NCBI RefSeq assembly: GCF_004053875.1
Contig: NZ_SBIP01000004.1
Location: 310,001 to 374,000 of the forward strand
DNA from: Neorhizobium lilium
GTDB lineage: Bacteria; Pseudomonadota; Alphaproteobacteria; Rhizobiales; Rhizobiaceae
Direction of reading: 5' to 3'
Length of the DNA: 64,000 nucleotides
Part shown: positions 18,175 through 27,691 of the stretch, piece by piece
How positions within the stretch are numbered: position 1 is the first letter of the stretch
Layout of the letters: each line of letters starts with the position of its first letter
Translations under genes and position numbers: made by a program
Notes under the pieces: generated by a model
The model's input: the letters and a program-made list of their open reading frames with translations, nothing else
What the model was told of the DNA's origin: nothing
The model's database searches: none

Positions 18175-18996
18175 TCAAGGACCTTCCGTCGTTGCGACGC
18201 TCGACGGGGATTCCTCGGCAAGAGATTCCTCCCGTTTGCGCTCGACGAGTCGCGCGGCGTAGATGGAAATCTCGTAGAGAAGGATGGTGGGCAGCGCAAG
18301 ACCGATCTGGGACATGGGATCGGGCGGCGTCAGCACCGCAGCGACAATGAAGGCCATGACGATGGCGAACTTGCGCTTCTGCCTCAGCCAGTCGCTGGAG
18401 AGAATCCCGACACGCGCCAGAAGCGTCGTAATGACCGGCAGCTGGAAGACGAGACCGAAAGACAGCACCAGCGTCATGATCAGGCTGAGATATTCGGACA
18501 CACGCGGCAAAAGCGAGATGCCGATTTCTCCCTCGGTGGGCGCCTGCTGCATCGCCAGGAAGAACCACATGACCATGGGAGTGAAGAAGAAATAGACGAG
18601 TGCCGCACCCAGGAGGAAGAGAACGGGCGAGGCAATCAGAAACGGCAGGAAGGCTGCGCGTTCGTTCTTGTAGAGACCTGGCGCGACGAACTTGTAAAGC
18701 TGTGATGCGATCACCGGGAAGGCGATCACGAGGCCACCGAACATCGCAACCTTGACCTGGGTAAAGAAGAATTCCTGCGGGGCCGTGTAGATGAGTTCGG
18801 ACTTGGCAATGTCGAGATGCGCCCAGATCACCGCCCATTTGTAAGGTATGACGAGCAGGTTGAAGAGCTGCTTGGCGAAGAAGAAGCAGACGACAAAGGC
18901 CAGGAAAAACGCACCGATCGACCAGATCAGGCGCGTGCGCAGTTCCATCAGATGCTCGATAAGCGGCTGCGGCTTATCCTCGTAATCACCGCTCAT
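18175..18996 (-). CDS. tatC: Twin-arginine translocase subunit TatC
   Basis: The multi-spanning core of the Tat protein export system that binds the twin-arginine signal. The 273-residue sequence opens with the conserved PLIEHLMELRTRLIWS and shows six membrane helices, with the FVAPGLYKNERAAFLPF loop after helix 2-3 that is a TatC hallmark. The C-terminal tail is long and charged. It overlaps tatB by 4 bases. A likely client in this window is MsrP (49264-50208), which has a twin-arginine leader. Confidence 0.96.
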   Translation of the reverse strand: MSGDYEDKPQPLIEHLMELRTRLIWSIGAFFLAFVVCFFFAKQLFNLLVIPYKWAVIWAHLDIAKSELIYTAPQEFFFTQVKVAMFGGLVIAFPVIASQLYKFVAPGLYKNERAAFLPFLIASPVLFLLGAALVYFFFTPMVMWFFLAMQQAPTEGEIGISLLPRVSEYLSLIMTLVLSFGLVFQLPVITTLLARVGILSSDWLRQKRKFAIVMAFIVAAVLTPPDPMSQIGLALPTILLYEISIYAARLVERKREESLAEESPSSVATTEGP

Positions 18997-19703
18997 GCGT
19001 CGTCCTTCGGGGTGTCAGTCTTTTTGGCCACGCGTCGGCGCGGCTTTTCAATAGCGGCTGCTATCTCGACAGCGGCATCGATTTTCGGTGCAGGAGTTGC
19101 CTTACGTCCAACCGTCACACGCTTAAGCTTTTCGGCCTGCTCTAATGCGACCGGTTCAGCGGCCGATTGAGCCACGACGGGAGCTTTGCGCGCACGCTTA
19201 GGCTTTTCAGGGGCTGGCGCTGCGGTGTTCACGACGACCGGTGACGGCATAGGCGCCGAGGTGACCGGCATGACCGGTACAGGCGTCGTCGAAGCCACAG
19301 AAGCCGATACCGGGATCTCCGGAATTGGATCCGCCGCAGCGCCTTCGACGGCCTGCTGTGCCTCGATATCGGTCTTGCTGACTTCAGGCGCGCTTGGAAC
19401 CTGCGTCGCCTTCTGGAGATCGCTGCGGATATCCTGGCCCATCTGACGAAGCGGATTGATCGCTTCACGCAGAGCATTCGTGGGATTCAGTCGCTGTGCG
19501 TCGCTCAGCGTCCTCCTGACGTCATCCAGTTCCGACTCACGCAGAGCCTCGTCGAACTGGGTGCGGAAATCCCCCGCCATCTTGCGCAGGTTCGCCGTCA
19601 TCTTGCCGAAAGCCCTCAGCATCGGCGGCAGGTCTTTCGGACCCACCACGACAATCAGGACGACGGCGATGACAAGCAGTTCGGTCCAACCGATATCGAA
19701 CAT
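18993..19703 (-). CDS. tatB: Twin-arginine translocase subunit TatB
   Basis: Works with TatC as the Tat signal receptor. The 236-residue protein has the short N-terminal membrane helix (IGWTELLVIAVVLIVVVGPKDLP), hinge and amphipathic helix LPPMLRAFGKMTANLRKMAGDF, then a long Ala/Pro/Thr-rich cytoplasmic tail with basic patches (KPKRARK, KPRRRVAKK) that is longer than the enterobacterial version and typical for rhizobia. It lies 32 bases after tatA and overlaps tatC. Confidence 0.94.
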   Translation of the reverse strand: MFDIGWTELLVIAVVLIVVVGPKDLPPMLRAFGKMTANLRKMAGDFRTQFDEALRESELDDVRRTLSDAQRLNPTNALREAINPLRQMGQDIRSDLQKATQVPSAPEVSKTDIEAQQAVEGAAADPIPEIPVSASVASTTPVPVMPVTSAPMPSPVVVNTAAPAPEKPKRARKAPVVAQSAAEPVALEQAEKLKRVTVGRKATPAPKIDAAVEIAAAIEKPRRRVAKKTDTPKDDA

Positions 19704-19735
19704 TCAATGAGGCTCCTGAACCCGGCAGCCGGCTC

Positions 19736-19969
19736 TTAGAACCGGCTTGGTTCCTTGACCTCGTCCGGCTTATGATCGACCGTCTTCGCAGTGGTCGTCG
19801 TGGTCGTGGCGCTGGGCGCCTCCGGCGCGTCGTCGTCGGACATGCCCTTCTTGAAGCTCTTGATGCCCTTGGCAACATCGCCCATCAGTTCCGGAATCTT
19901 GCCGCGTCCGAACAGAACAAGCACGATGACCAGAACGATCAGCCAATGCCACACACTAAAAGAACCCAT
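19736..19969 (-). CDS. tatA: Twin-arginine translocase subunit TatA
   Basis: The pore-forming Tat subunit. The 77-residue protein has the single membrane helix ([20 protein letters not shown]), the [16 protein letters not shown] hinge and amphipathic helix, and a Thr-rich acidic tail. The ATG at 19969 has GGAG 7 bases upstream and gives the family N terminus MGSFSVWHW; the open frame to 20089 is not conserved. First gene of tatABC. Confidence 0.95.
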   Translation of the reverse strand: MGSFSVWHWLIVLVIVLVLFGRGKIPELMGDVAKGIKSFKKGMSDDDAPEAPSATTTTTTAKTVDHKPDEVKEPSRF

Positions 19970-20163
19970 AGTCCAACTCCATAATAACCTGTTGTTCGAT
20001 GTAAGCTCATTACAGTGCTTTTTCAAACACCAAATGTCCCACCCAACATGCCGGACGAGGCAATGCGTGCTCTGCCAATAGCCGGCCAACGCATTTCCTG
20101 AACCATCACCTCAAACAACGATCACCCGCAAAGGCCAACGTATTGGATGATGCGACGCTTGCG

Positions 20164-20877
20164 CTAATTCTCGGCACCGCCGCTGGGCGCAAGAAGACCA
20201 AGCTCTGCGAGGTCCATCTGCGTGATGGGATCCTCGTCCTCCGCCAGTTCATCCTCCGTGCCCGGAAGCGGAATGCTGAGGCTCGGCGGGATACGCCCAG
20301 ACAGCAATCCGGCGCCCTTCAATTCTTCGAGACCAGGGAGATCGCGCAGTTCCTCCAATCCGAAATGGTCAAGAAACTCCACCGTGGTGCCGAGTGTAAC
20401 GGGACGGCCTGGAGACCTGCGACGACCCCGGAAGCGGACCCAGCCTGCCTCCATCAGCACGTCGAGCGTTCCCCTCGATGTCTGGACGCCGCGGATATCC
20501 TCGATCTCGGCCCGGGTTACCGGCTGGTGATAGGCGATGATGGCCAGCACTTCGAGGGCTGCGCGCGACAGCTTCTTGACCTCGTTGTCATCCTTGCGAA
20601 TGACGAAGGAAAGATCCGCCGCAGTACGAAAAGCCCACCGGTCCGCCATGCGCACAAGATTGACGCCGCGGGGCGCATAAAACTCCATCAGCCTTGCCAT
20701 GACCTCCGAGACGTTCGTTCCATGCGGAAGCCGGTCTGCAAGAAAGGCTTCCGACACCGGCTCCGCCGAGGCAAACACCAGCGCTTCTGCAATCCGCATA
20801 AGCTCGGGCATGTCCATCATCGCAATCTCGATGGGAGCCTCGTCCGACATGGCGATATCGCTCTCGACTTCGACCAT
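20164..20877 (-). CDS. scpB: Segregation and condensation protein ScpB
   Basis: Kleisin-associated winged-helix subunit of the SMC-ScpAB condensin that organises and segregates the chromosome. The 237-residue protein has tandem winged-helix domains: IAEALVFASAEPVSEAFLAD and LEVLAIIAYHQPVTRAEIEDIRG (split as AIIAYHQPVTRAEIEDIRG), followed by GRPVTLGTTVEFLDHFGL. The acidic C-terminal tail is dispensable in relatives. Its ATG shares a base with the scpA stop, so the two are coupled. Alternative downstream Met codons (residues 10, 20) cannot be excluded. Confidence 0.93.
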   Translation of the reverse strand: MVEVESDIAMSDEAPIEIAMMDMPELMRIAEALVFASAEPVSEAFLADRLPHGTNVSEVMARLMEFYAPRGVNLVRMADRWAFRTAADLSFVIRKDDNEVKKLSRAALEVLAIIAYHQPVTRAEIEDIRGVQTSRGTLDVLMEAGWVRFRGRRRSPGRPVTLGTTVEFLDHFGLEELRDLPGLEELKGAGLLSGRIPPSLSIPLPGTEDELAEDEDPITQMDLAELGLLAPSGGAEN

Positions 20878-21707
20878 TATTGTGTGCCCCCCGAAGGAGA
20901 TTGCCGCCCGGGACCTTTGCGCAGGTATAGCGGCTGGAAAGCGCCGTCCTGGCGGATTTCGAGCGTACCTTCACGAACCATTTCCAGTGACGCCGCAAAG
21001 GCGCTGGCCGTCGCCGTAACGCGATCATGCGGAGGGAGATAGGGCAGCAGGTACTGCTGAAGCGCTGTCCAATCGGCGATCTCGCCCAGCATGCGGGTCA
21101 GGAGGTCGCGGGCTTCCACCAGCGACCAGACCTTGCGCCGCTCGATCGTGACTTGCGTGACCGAGGTCCGCTGCCGCAGGTTGGCATAGGCCGAGAGGAG
21201 ATCATAGAGCGTCGCGTCATAGGCCGATTCCACCCGGTGGGGGATATGCTCCGGCGCACCCCTTGCGAATATATCCCGACCCAGACGATTACGGTTGACC
21301 AGCGCCGTGGCGGCCTCCCGCATAGCCTCGAGCCGCCTCAGGCGGAAGGCCAGAGTAGCGGCCATTTCTTCGCCGCTCGGTCCGTCGTCTCCCCTCACCG
21401 GCTGAGGAATGAGGAGCTTCGACTTGAGAAAAGCGAGCCACGCCGCCATCACCAGATAGTCGGCAGCAAGCTCGATGCGCACCCGCCGCGCGCTATCCAC
21501 GAATGTTAGATATTGCTCCGCCAGCGCCAGGACGGAAATCCGAGAAAGATCCAGCTTTTGGCTGCGCGCCAGGTGGAGCAAGAGATCAAGTGGGCCCTCA
21601 AAGCCTGCAACGTCGATCATAAAGGCAGGTTCGTCGGCCGCACGCTCTTCGGCATTCTGCCAGAGCTTGTCCGCCGGAATGGCATCCCGCGACGATGTTC
21701 CTGCCAC
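20877..21707 (-). CDS. scpA: Segregation and condensation protein ScpA
   Basis: The kleisin subunit bridging SMC heads. The 276-residue protein has the N-terminal FEGPLDLLLHLARSQKLDLS signature (residues about 35-54), a central YLVMAAWLAFLKSKLLIP helix and the C-terminal winged helix that contacts the second SMC head. It lies 28 bases downstream of nagZ and ends on the scpB start. The nagZ-scpA-scpB order is common in alphaproteobacteria. Confidence 0.93.
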   Translation of the reverse strand: MAGTSSRDAIPADKLWQNAEERAADEPAFMIDVAGFEGPLDLLLHLARSQKLDLSRISVLALAEQYLTFVDSARRVRIELAADYLVMAAWLAFLKSKLLIPQPVRGDDGPSGEEMAATLAFRLRRLEAMREAATALVNRNRLGRDIFARGAPEHIPHRVESAYDATLYDLLSAYANLRQRTSVTQVTIERRKVWSLVEARDLLTRMLGEIADWTALQQYLLPYLPPHDRVTATASAFAASLEMVREGTLEIRQDGAFQPLYLRKGPGRQSPSGGTQ

Positions 21708-21734
21708 TCCGAAACCCCTTTCCCCTCGCCGCGA

Positions 21735-22751
21735 TCAGGACACGGCGACCAGACTGTGAAATTCCTGCCGTACGGCATCCTCGTTGGCAGCGTCCGCCGG
21801 TCGGAAACCTGCCTTTACCGCCTGGGCCCGACGAAGAGCATTGCCGGCAAGCGGCACCGCTTCTTTCACGACCGCTTTCATTTCGTCCATCAGGCCATTG
21901 CAATGCAACACAATATCGCAGCCGCCGGCCACGATTCTGGCAGCGCGCTCGCCAAGCGTCCCCTTGAGCGCATTCATCGATGAATCGTCCGAGACGAGAA
22001 GTCCATCGAAGCCGATATGGCCGCGGATGATCTCCTCGATGACCTTTGGCGAAGTGGTAGCAGGCTGCTCAGCATCTATAGCCGTGAACACGATATGGGC
22101 GCTCATGGCCATCAGTTCGTCCTTCAGGGCGACGAAGGGCTGGAAATCATGGGCCTCGAGTTCGGCGCGGGAGGCGGTCACGACCGGCAGCTCATGATGG
22201 GAGTCAGCCATTCCCCGGCCATGGCCGGGGATGTGCTTCATGATCGGCAGCATGCCACCCGCCTTCAAGCCTTCCGCCGCCGCCTTGCCCATCTCCGCTA
22301 CCGCCTGTGGATCGAAACCATAGGCGCGGTCGCCGATGACGTTGCTCGCGCCTTCCACCGGGACATCCAGCACCGGAAGGCAGTCGACATTGATGCCGAG
22401 CTTCATAAGGTCGAAAGCGTGTAGTCGCGACATCAGCCACGCCGCCCGCAGCCCCTGGTCACGGTCGCGGCGATAGATCTCGCCGAGCACCGCCGCCGAG
22501 GGATAGCGCTCGATCATGGGAGGGCGGATGCGCTGTACGCGCCCGCCCTCCTGGTCGATCAGCACAGCTGCATCCGGACGGCCGACCGCCTCGCGCATAG
22601 ACGCCACCAGATCTGTGATCTGAGGAAGCTCGATGCAGTTGCGGGCAAACAGGATGAAGCCCCAGGGCCGTTCGTCCCGATAAAGGGAGACTTCGTCCGG
22701 GGTGAGTTGGGCGCCGCTGCAGCCCAGGATCATTGCTTTTGATTCGCTCAT
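21735..22751 (-). CDS. nagZ: Beta-N-acetylhexosaminidase NagZ (GH3)
   Basis: Cytoplasmic enzyme removing N-acetylglucosamine from anhydromuropeptides in peptidoglycan recycling. The 338-residue GH3 barrel has the substrate segment KHIPGHGRGMADSHHELP (about residues 168-185, with the catalytic His) and the nucleophile region FDGLLVSDDSSMNALKG (about 245). It starts MSESKAMILGCSG and has a clear terminator upstream that separates it from the SPOR gene. NagZ activity feeds AmpR-type beta-lactamase signalling in other bacteria; no ampR is in this window. Confidence 0.94.
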   Translation of the reverse strand: MSESKAMILGCSGAQLTPDEVSLYRDERPWGFILFARNCIELPQITDLVASMREAVGRPDAAVLIDQEGGRVQRIRPPMIERYPSAAVLGEIYRRDRDQGLRAAWLMSRLHAFDLMKLGINVDCLPVLDVPVEGASNVIGDRAYGFDPQAVAEMGKAAAEGLKAGGMLPIMKHIPGHGRGMADSHHELPVVTASRAELEAHDFQPFVALKDELMAMSAHIVFTAIDAEQPATTSPKVIEEIIRGHIGFDGLLVSDDSSMNALKGTLGERAARIVAGGCDIVLHCNGLMDEMKAVVKEAVPLAGNALRRAQAVKAGFRPADAANEDAVRQEFHSLVAVS

Positions 22752-22778
22752 AACTCACGCTACCCCATAGACACCAAA

Positions 22779-22806
22779 CGAAAAACGGGGCGACATGCGC
22801 CCCGTT
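22779..22806 (-). terminator. Intrinsic terminator of the SPOR-domain gene
   Basis: On the minus strand an ACGGGGCG/CGCCCCGT stem with a 5-base loop runs into GTTTTTCGTTT, between the SPOR gene and nagZ. Confidence 0.85.
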
Positions 22807-22833
22807 CGTCTATCTCGAATTCCTCAAGCTCTT

Positions 22834-25809
22834 TTATTTGGCCACGAGGCAGGTGCCGCCAGCCGACCGATAGCGTTCGCAGAGCGCAACCGCATCCGTC
22901 TTGCTGCCTGCGGGGATGCGGACACGGTAGAACGTACCCTTGCCAGCCACTTCCGCAGCCTTGATATCGACGCCGCGACCACCAATCACCGTGCCGAACT
23001 TGGACGACAGGTTCTGGTAGGACTTCTGGGCATCGGCCTGGCTCGGCAGCGACGCGATCTGGATGACGTAGCCGCCATCGCCAAGAGAAGCGACCTGCGT
23101 ACCTGCCGAAGGCGAAGCTGCCGGTGCCTGGGCAGGACGCACGTTACCCTGGTCCGTTACAGCAGCGACGACATTCACGGGTTGCTGCGACGGACGCGTG
23201 GCCGGAACCGGAGCACGGGCCGCCGGTGCCGCCACAGCCGGCTGAACCGAAGTCTGTTCGGCTGCCGCGGGAGTGGGCTGAGCAGATTTGGCAGCATCGA
23301 TCGGGGCCGAGACCGGAACGATCCCGGAAGGCTTGGGTTGGGAGCCCGGTGTAGCCGAGACCGGCACCTGCTCATGCGTCGGCAACGCAGCCAGTTCCAC
23401 GGACTTCGACGCGGCGGAGGGGATCTTTTGAGCTGCGAGAGCCGGAGCTGGCGTGGTGACTTCCTGCTCGACCAGCTTTCCATCCGGTCGAACGATCATC
23501 GTCTTGACCTTGCGCGGCGTAACCGTGACCGGATCCTGCTGGCTACCGGGGGCGGCCTGCTGATCCTGCTGCGGCAGCAGCCTTGCATCTTCCGTCTGGC
23601 CGACATCGGTCGGTTCGACTTCCTCTTCGCCTTCCAGCGGCAGGTTATCCGGCATCAGCGTCTTTTGAACGACATCGACCGGTTCTTCATTGCTGGAGAT
23701 CAGCGTCTGCTGCTTCGGCGTTTCCGGCGGAGCGCCGGCAACGCGATCATAAACCGCCTTATCCTGGTTCGGCACGGTTTTGCCGCCGGGATTGTCCGGT
23801 GCGATCTTGATCGGCTCCTTATCTGCCGCAATGACGACCGGCTCTCCAGAGACGATGCCCGGGACGCCATTGCCGAGCAAGGCATAGGCACCGCCCCCGG
23901 CGACAGCCAGGACGCCCACAAAAGCTAGCGGCAGAACCCAGCTGCGAGACGAGCCACGGCTCTGTGGTTCGGCAAGCTCTTCACTATAGCCGCTATTAAC
24001 CTCCGCATAGCGCTCGGAAGCGGGTAGCGGGGTGGCAAGGCTGCGCCGAAAATCTTCTTCCAAAGCACGTTCGAATTCGTCCAGATCCGCATAGACCGAA
24101 CGTGGTTCCTGGGACTTGCTTTCCGTCGCAGGCGCGGCAGCGGAACGGGCAGGCTCGACGGCAGCGGCAGGCGTTGCGGCAACCAGCAACGTCGCCAGTT
24201 CCGCATCGATGTCGATGTCGTAATCCGGGCGATACGCAGGCTCGTGCTCAGGCTCCTCAGCCGGCAGAGCAGGCACGTCCAGATCTGCAATGGCTTCGGG
24301 GCGCTCTTCGGACTCGGAGATCAAAGCAGGGTCGAAAGGAAGATCCGATTCCGGCTCGAGCGAATCATAGGTTTCCTCGAACACCGGCTGAGCAACGACC
24401 ACAGGCTCGGGAACCGGAACGGGCGTCGCAACCGGCTGAACGGTTACGGGCTGAATAAATGTTGGCTGCGGAACGACGGGCCGCTGGACAGCCACTGGTG
24501 GCGCCTCGACAGGAGCGGCCGCCCTGACAGGCTCGGCTGCAAGCCTGCTGTTCTCGGCTACGACGACATCTGCGAGATCCAGTTCCAGATCATCGAGCGC
24601 AAGTTCGAATTCATCGTCCGTGAAGGGATCGAAGGTCGGCTCTTCCGAAGCTTGCGGCATTTGCGCTGAAGCGTCCTGGATCGGATCGGCCTGTAATGCT
24701 GGCGCTACCGGGACGACAGGCTGCACCGAAAGTTCGGGCTCTGATTGCGCCTGCTTGACAGGCTCAGTCACAGGGAAACGCGCAACGTCATAGATCAGAT
24801 CGTCCAGCGCCGAGAACTTGGCCGAGCCGCTCTCGGGCGAAGACTTGCTTACTGGTATTTCAGCCGAGACGGGCGGAACCACCGTGACAGGTGCCGGGAC
24901 CACATCCTGCATCGGCATGACCGATGAAGCCTGCGCGGCAGACCAGGGTTCGCTCGCGCCGGTCGGTGCCGGCGGCACGAAGTCCCAAGCCGGCATCTCA
25001 GGGGCGATCGAAGGCGCCTGAGCCGCCGTCTCCGGCGCTACGACTGCTCCAGTTCTCGTATTGGTATTGAAATTCGCAAGCGGCATACGGAAGCCGGGGA
25101 CATAGGCACCGCCCCGTTTCGGTTCCGGCTTAGGTGCGACAATCGGCGCAGATTCAGGCGAAATGGACGATTCGAGCTCGTCGGCGAGATCGAAAGCATA
25201 GGGTTCTTCGACAAACGAAGGTTCGGCCCGAGCCTCCGCGGGAGCGGGTGCAAATTCGGCTGCAGCAGGCTCGAACTCGGCTTCTACAGGCCGATCGAAG
25301 GCGGCATCGTCATCCTGACCCACATCGAAACCCGGTTCGACACGCGGCTCTTGCGCGTGGAAAGGCTCTGCGGCCGCGGCAGGCTTTGTTGTCAGATCAA
25401 ACACGTGGGCAGGTTCGGCATGACCATGCCAATCCTGGTCCGCAAACGGATCAGGCGTCCCGGTGATACCGGTGGGAACCAACTCATGCTCGCGAAGCTC
25501 TGAGGAAGCAGCAGCATCGAGGCCCGGATCGGGCTGCGGCTGGTCGTCCGGCTGTTCGCTCAGAACCAAGTCATTGGCCGGATCGAGACGCGGCGAATCG
25601 TAGCGCTCGAATTCGCGCAGAAGCTCATCTTCGAGATTGAAGGCCGGCTCGCGACGCGGAGCCGTCAGTGCGGCTGGCACAGGCGACTGCGGAGTCGGAA
25701 CAAGCCGCTCGTCATAACCGACAATCCGGGCAAGTTCAGCCAGCGGGTCGTCATCGGCAAAGATGTCCGGGATATCATTCCGGTTACGCGCAAGGTTGTT
25801 TTCGGCCAT
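22834..25809 (-). CDS. Large SPOR-domain membrane protein
   Basis: A 991-residue protein that probably binds denuded glycan at the division septum. Layout: a long cytoplasmic N-terminal part (about residues 1-625) rich in Ala, Pro, Glu and Asp and largely disordered; one membrane helix (SWVLPLAFVGVLAVAGGGAYALL, about 635-655); a periplasmic Pro/Ala/Gln-rich linker; and a C-terminal SPOR domain (GGYVIQIASLPSQADAQKSY to CERYRSAGGTCLVAK, last 80 residues). The ATG at 25809 (MAENNLARNR) is favoured over a GTG at 25821. Only the SPOR domain and the helix are conserved in kind; the acidic cytoplasmic part is unusual in length. It sits between argS and nagZ, as in other Rhizobiales. Confidence 0.88.
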   Translation of the reverse strand: MAENNLARNRNDIPDIFADDDPLAELARIVGYDERLVPTPQSPVPAALTAPRREPAFNLEDELLREFERYDSPRLDPANDLVLSEQPDDQPQPDPGLDAAASSELREHELVPTGITGTPDPFADQDWHGHAEPAHVFDLTTKPAAAAEPFHAQEPRVEPGFDVGQDDDAAFDRPVEAEFEPAAAEFAPAPAEARAEPSFVEEPYAFDLADELESSISPESAPIVAPKPEPKRGGAYVPGFRMPLANFNTNTRTGAVVAPETAAQAPSIAPEMPAWDFVPPAPTGASEPWSAAQASSVMPMQDVVPAPVTVVPPVSAEIPVSKSSPESGSAKFSALDDLIYDVARFPVTEPVKQAQSEPELSVQPVVPVAPALQADPIQDASAQMPQASEEPTFDPFTDDEFELALDDLELDLADVVVAENSRLAAEPVRAAAPVEAPPVAVQRPVVPQPTFIQPVTVQPVATPVPVPEPVVVAQPVFEETYDSLEPESDLPFDPALISESEERPEAIADLDVPALPAEEPEHEPAYRPDYDIDIDAELATLLVAATPAAAVEPARSAAAPATESKSQEPRSVYADLDEFERALEEDFRRSLATPLPASERYAEVNSGYSEELAEPQSRGSSRSWVLPLAFVGVLAVAGGGAYALLGNGVPGIVSGEPVVIAADKEPIKIAPDNPGGKTVPNQDKAVYDRVAGAPPETPKQQTLISSNEEPVDVVQKTLMPDNLPLEGEEEVEPTDVGQTEDARLLPQQDQQAAPGSQQDPVTVTPRKVKTMIVRPDGKLVEQEVTTPAPALAAQKIPSAASKSVELAALPTHEQVPVSATPGSQPKPSGIVPVSAPIDAAKSAQPTPAAAEQTSVQPAVAAPAARAPVPATRPSQQPVNVVAAVTDQGNVRPAQAPAASPSAGTQVASLGDGGYVIQIASLPSQADAQKSYQNLSSKFGTVIGGRGVDIKAAEVAGKGTFYRVRIPAGSKTDAVALCERYRSAGGTCLVAK

Positions 25810-25872
25810 TACCTCGTCCACTCACCTACATTACAACGCTTTGCCAGTGCAATGTGGGGAAATGGTGGCGAT

Positions 25873-27630
25873 TTACCGCATTTCTTCTGGTGCTGCTGTG
25901 CCTGTAATTGCAAGTCCGGACTTCAAGACAGAGGCGACAGCATGCACCAGCCCAAGTCTGGCAACGCTCAATTCTCGGTTTTTATCATTAACAAAACGTA
26001 ATTCAGGTTGTTCTTTACCCTTATTCCAGTGCGCATGGAAGGAACTTGCCAGGTCGTATAGGTAGAATGCAAGCCGATGCGGCTCTTGCGCAATGGCCGC
26101 GGCTTCCACGACACGCGGGTATTCTGCGAGTTTCGCAACTATCTGCAACTCGTTGGGATCATTGATCAAAGCAGTGGAGCGAGCAAGGTCCGCCACACTC
26201 GGATCGAGATCGGCAAAGGCTTCCTTTGCCTGCCGTAGAACCGACATGCACCGCGCATGCGCGTACTGCACATAAAATACCGGATTGTCCTTGGATTGCT
26301 CCGTCACCTTGGCAAAATCGAAGTCCAGGGGTTCGGAACTCTTGCGGTAGAGCATCATGAAGCGGACCGAATCACGTCCCACCTCGTCCACCACTTCCCG
26401 TAGCGTGACGAAGTCGCCGGAGCGCTTCGACATCTTCACCGGCTCGCCGTTGCGGTAGAGTTTTACCAGCTGGCACAGCAGAACCGTCAGCTTGGCCTTG
26501 CCTTCGGAAACGCCGCGGGCGACGGCCTCCAGCCGCTTCACATAGCCGCCATGGTCCGCGCCCAGCACGTAGATCATCTCGTCGTAGCCGCGGTCGAACT
26601 TGTCCTTGAAATAGGCGACGTCGGCCGCAAAATAGGTGTAGCTGCCATCCGACTTTATAAGCGGGCGGTCGATATCGTCGCCCACTTCGGTCGAGCGGAA
26701 CAGGGTTTGCTCACGGTCTTCCCAATCCTCCGGCAACTGGCCCTTGGGCGGCGGAAGCGTTCCGCGATAGACGTGACCCTTGAAGGTCAGGTCGTTGATT
26801 GCCTGGCGAATCCGCTGGGCGCCGTTGGCATGAAGCGTGCGCTCCGAGAAGAAGACATCGTGATGGACGTTGAGGGCCTCGAGGTCCGAACGGATCATCG
26901 CCATCATGGCGTCAATCGCCTTGTCCTTGACCAAAGGCAGCCAATCCTCTTCCGACATGTTATGCAGCCGCGGACCGTATTCCGCCGCCAGTTCCTGGCC
27001 GACCGGGACCAGATAATCGCCGGGATAGAGGCCTTCCGGGATCGCGCCGATGTCTTCGCCTAGCGCCTCGCGGTATCGCAGGAAGACCGAGCGCGCCAAC
27101 ACATCGATCTGCCCGCCGGCATCGTTGATGTAGTATTCCTTGGTAACGTCATAGCCGGCAAACTGCATCAGGTTGGCAAGCGCGTCGCCAACCACCGCCC
27201 CACGGCAATGACCGACGTGCATGGGGCCGGTAGGGTTGGCAGAGACATATTCCACATTGGCCTTGTGGCCGGCGCCGATCTGGGAGCGGCCAAAGCTGGT
27301 GCCGAGCTCGATCATGGTGGCCAGCAGCCGCTGCCAGTAGCTAGTCGATAAACGAATGTTGATGAAGCCGGGACCGGCGACGGACACTTCGCTGATATCG
27401 CCGTCGCCCTTGAGTGCAGTCGCGATGATATCGGCCAAGGCGCGCGGATTTGTGCCGAGCGGCTTGGATAGAACCATGGCGGCATTGGTTGCCACATCTC
27501 CATGGCTCGGATCGCGCGGCGGCTCGACCGTAATGCGGCCGAAATCGACTTCGCCGCGCTTTTCCTTAATCAGATCAAGCGTTTCCAGCGTGCTCTTTAT
27601 TCTGGTTTCGAAGTCGCTAAAAATATTCAT
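25873..27630 (-). CDS. argS: Arginyl-tRNA synthetase
   Basis: Charges tRNA-Arg. The 585-residue class Ia enzyme has the N-terminal additional domain, the HIGH-equivalent [16 protein letters not shown], a [12 protein letters not shown] loop and the C-terminal anticodon-binding helical domain. The ATG at 27630 ([15 protein letters not shown]) matches the family start; the longer frame to 27735 overlaps the dgt 3' end and is not conserved. It is 61 bases downstream of dgt. Confidence 0.96.
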   Translation of the reverse strand: MNIFSDFETRIKSTLETLDLIKEKRGEVDFGRITVEPPRDPSHGDVATNAAMVLSKPLGTNPRALADIIATALKGDGDISEVSVAGPGFINIRLSTSYWQRLLATMIELGTSFGRSQIGAGHKANVEYVSANPTGPMHVGHCRGAVVGDALANLMQFAGYDVTKEYYINDAGGQIDVLARSVFLRYREALGEDIGAIPEGLYPGDYLVPVGQELAAEYGPRLHNMSEEDWLPLVKDKAIDAMMAMIRSDLEALNVHHDVFFSERTLHANGAQRIRQAINDLTFKGHVYRGTLPPPKGQLPEDWEDREQTLFRSTEVGDDIDRPLIKSDGSYTYFAADVAYFKDKFDRGYDEMIYVLGADHGGYVKRLEAVARGVSEGKAKLTVLLCQLVKLYRNGEPVKMSKRSGDFVTLREVVDEVGRDSVRFMMLYRKSSEPLDFDFAKVTEQSKDNPVFYVQYAHARCMSVLRQAKEAFADLDPSVADLARSTALINDPNELQIVAKLAEYPRVVEAAAIAQEPHRLAFYLYDLASSFHAHWNKGKEQPELRFVNDKNRELSVARLGLVHAVASVLKSGLAITGTAAPEEMR

Positions 27631-27691
27631 GTCACTCGCTCGCATGCCTGATAGCGACAGCCTTTGGAAAGCCGCTGTTGTGGCCGGCTGC

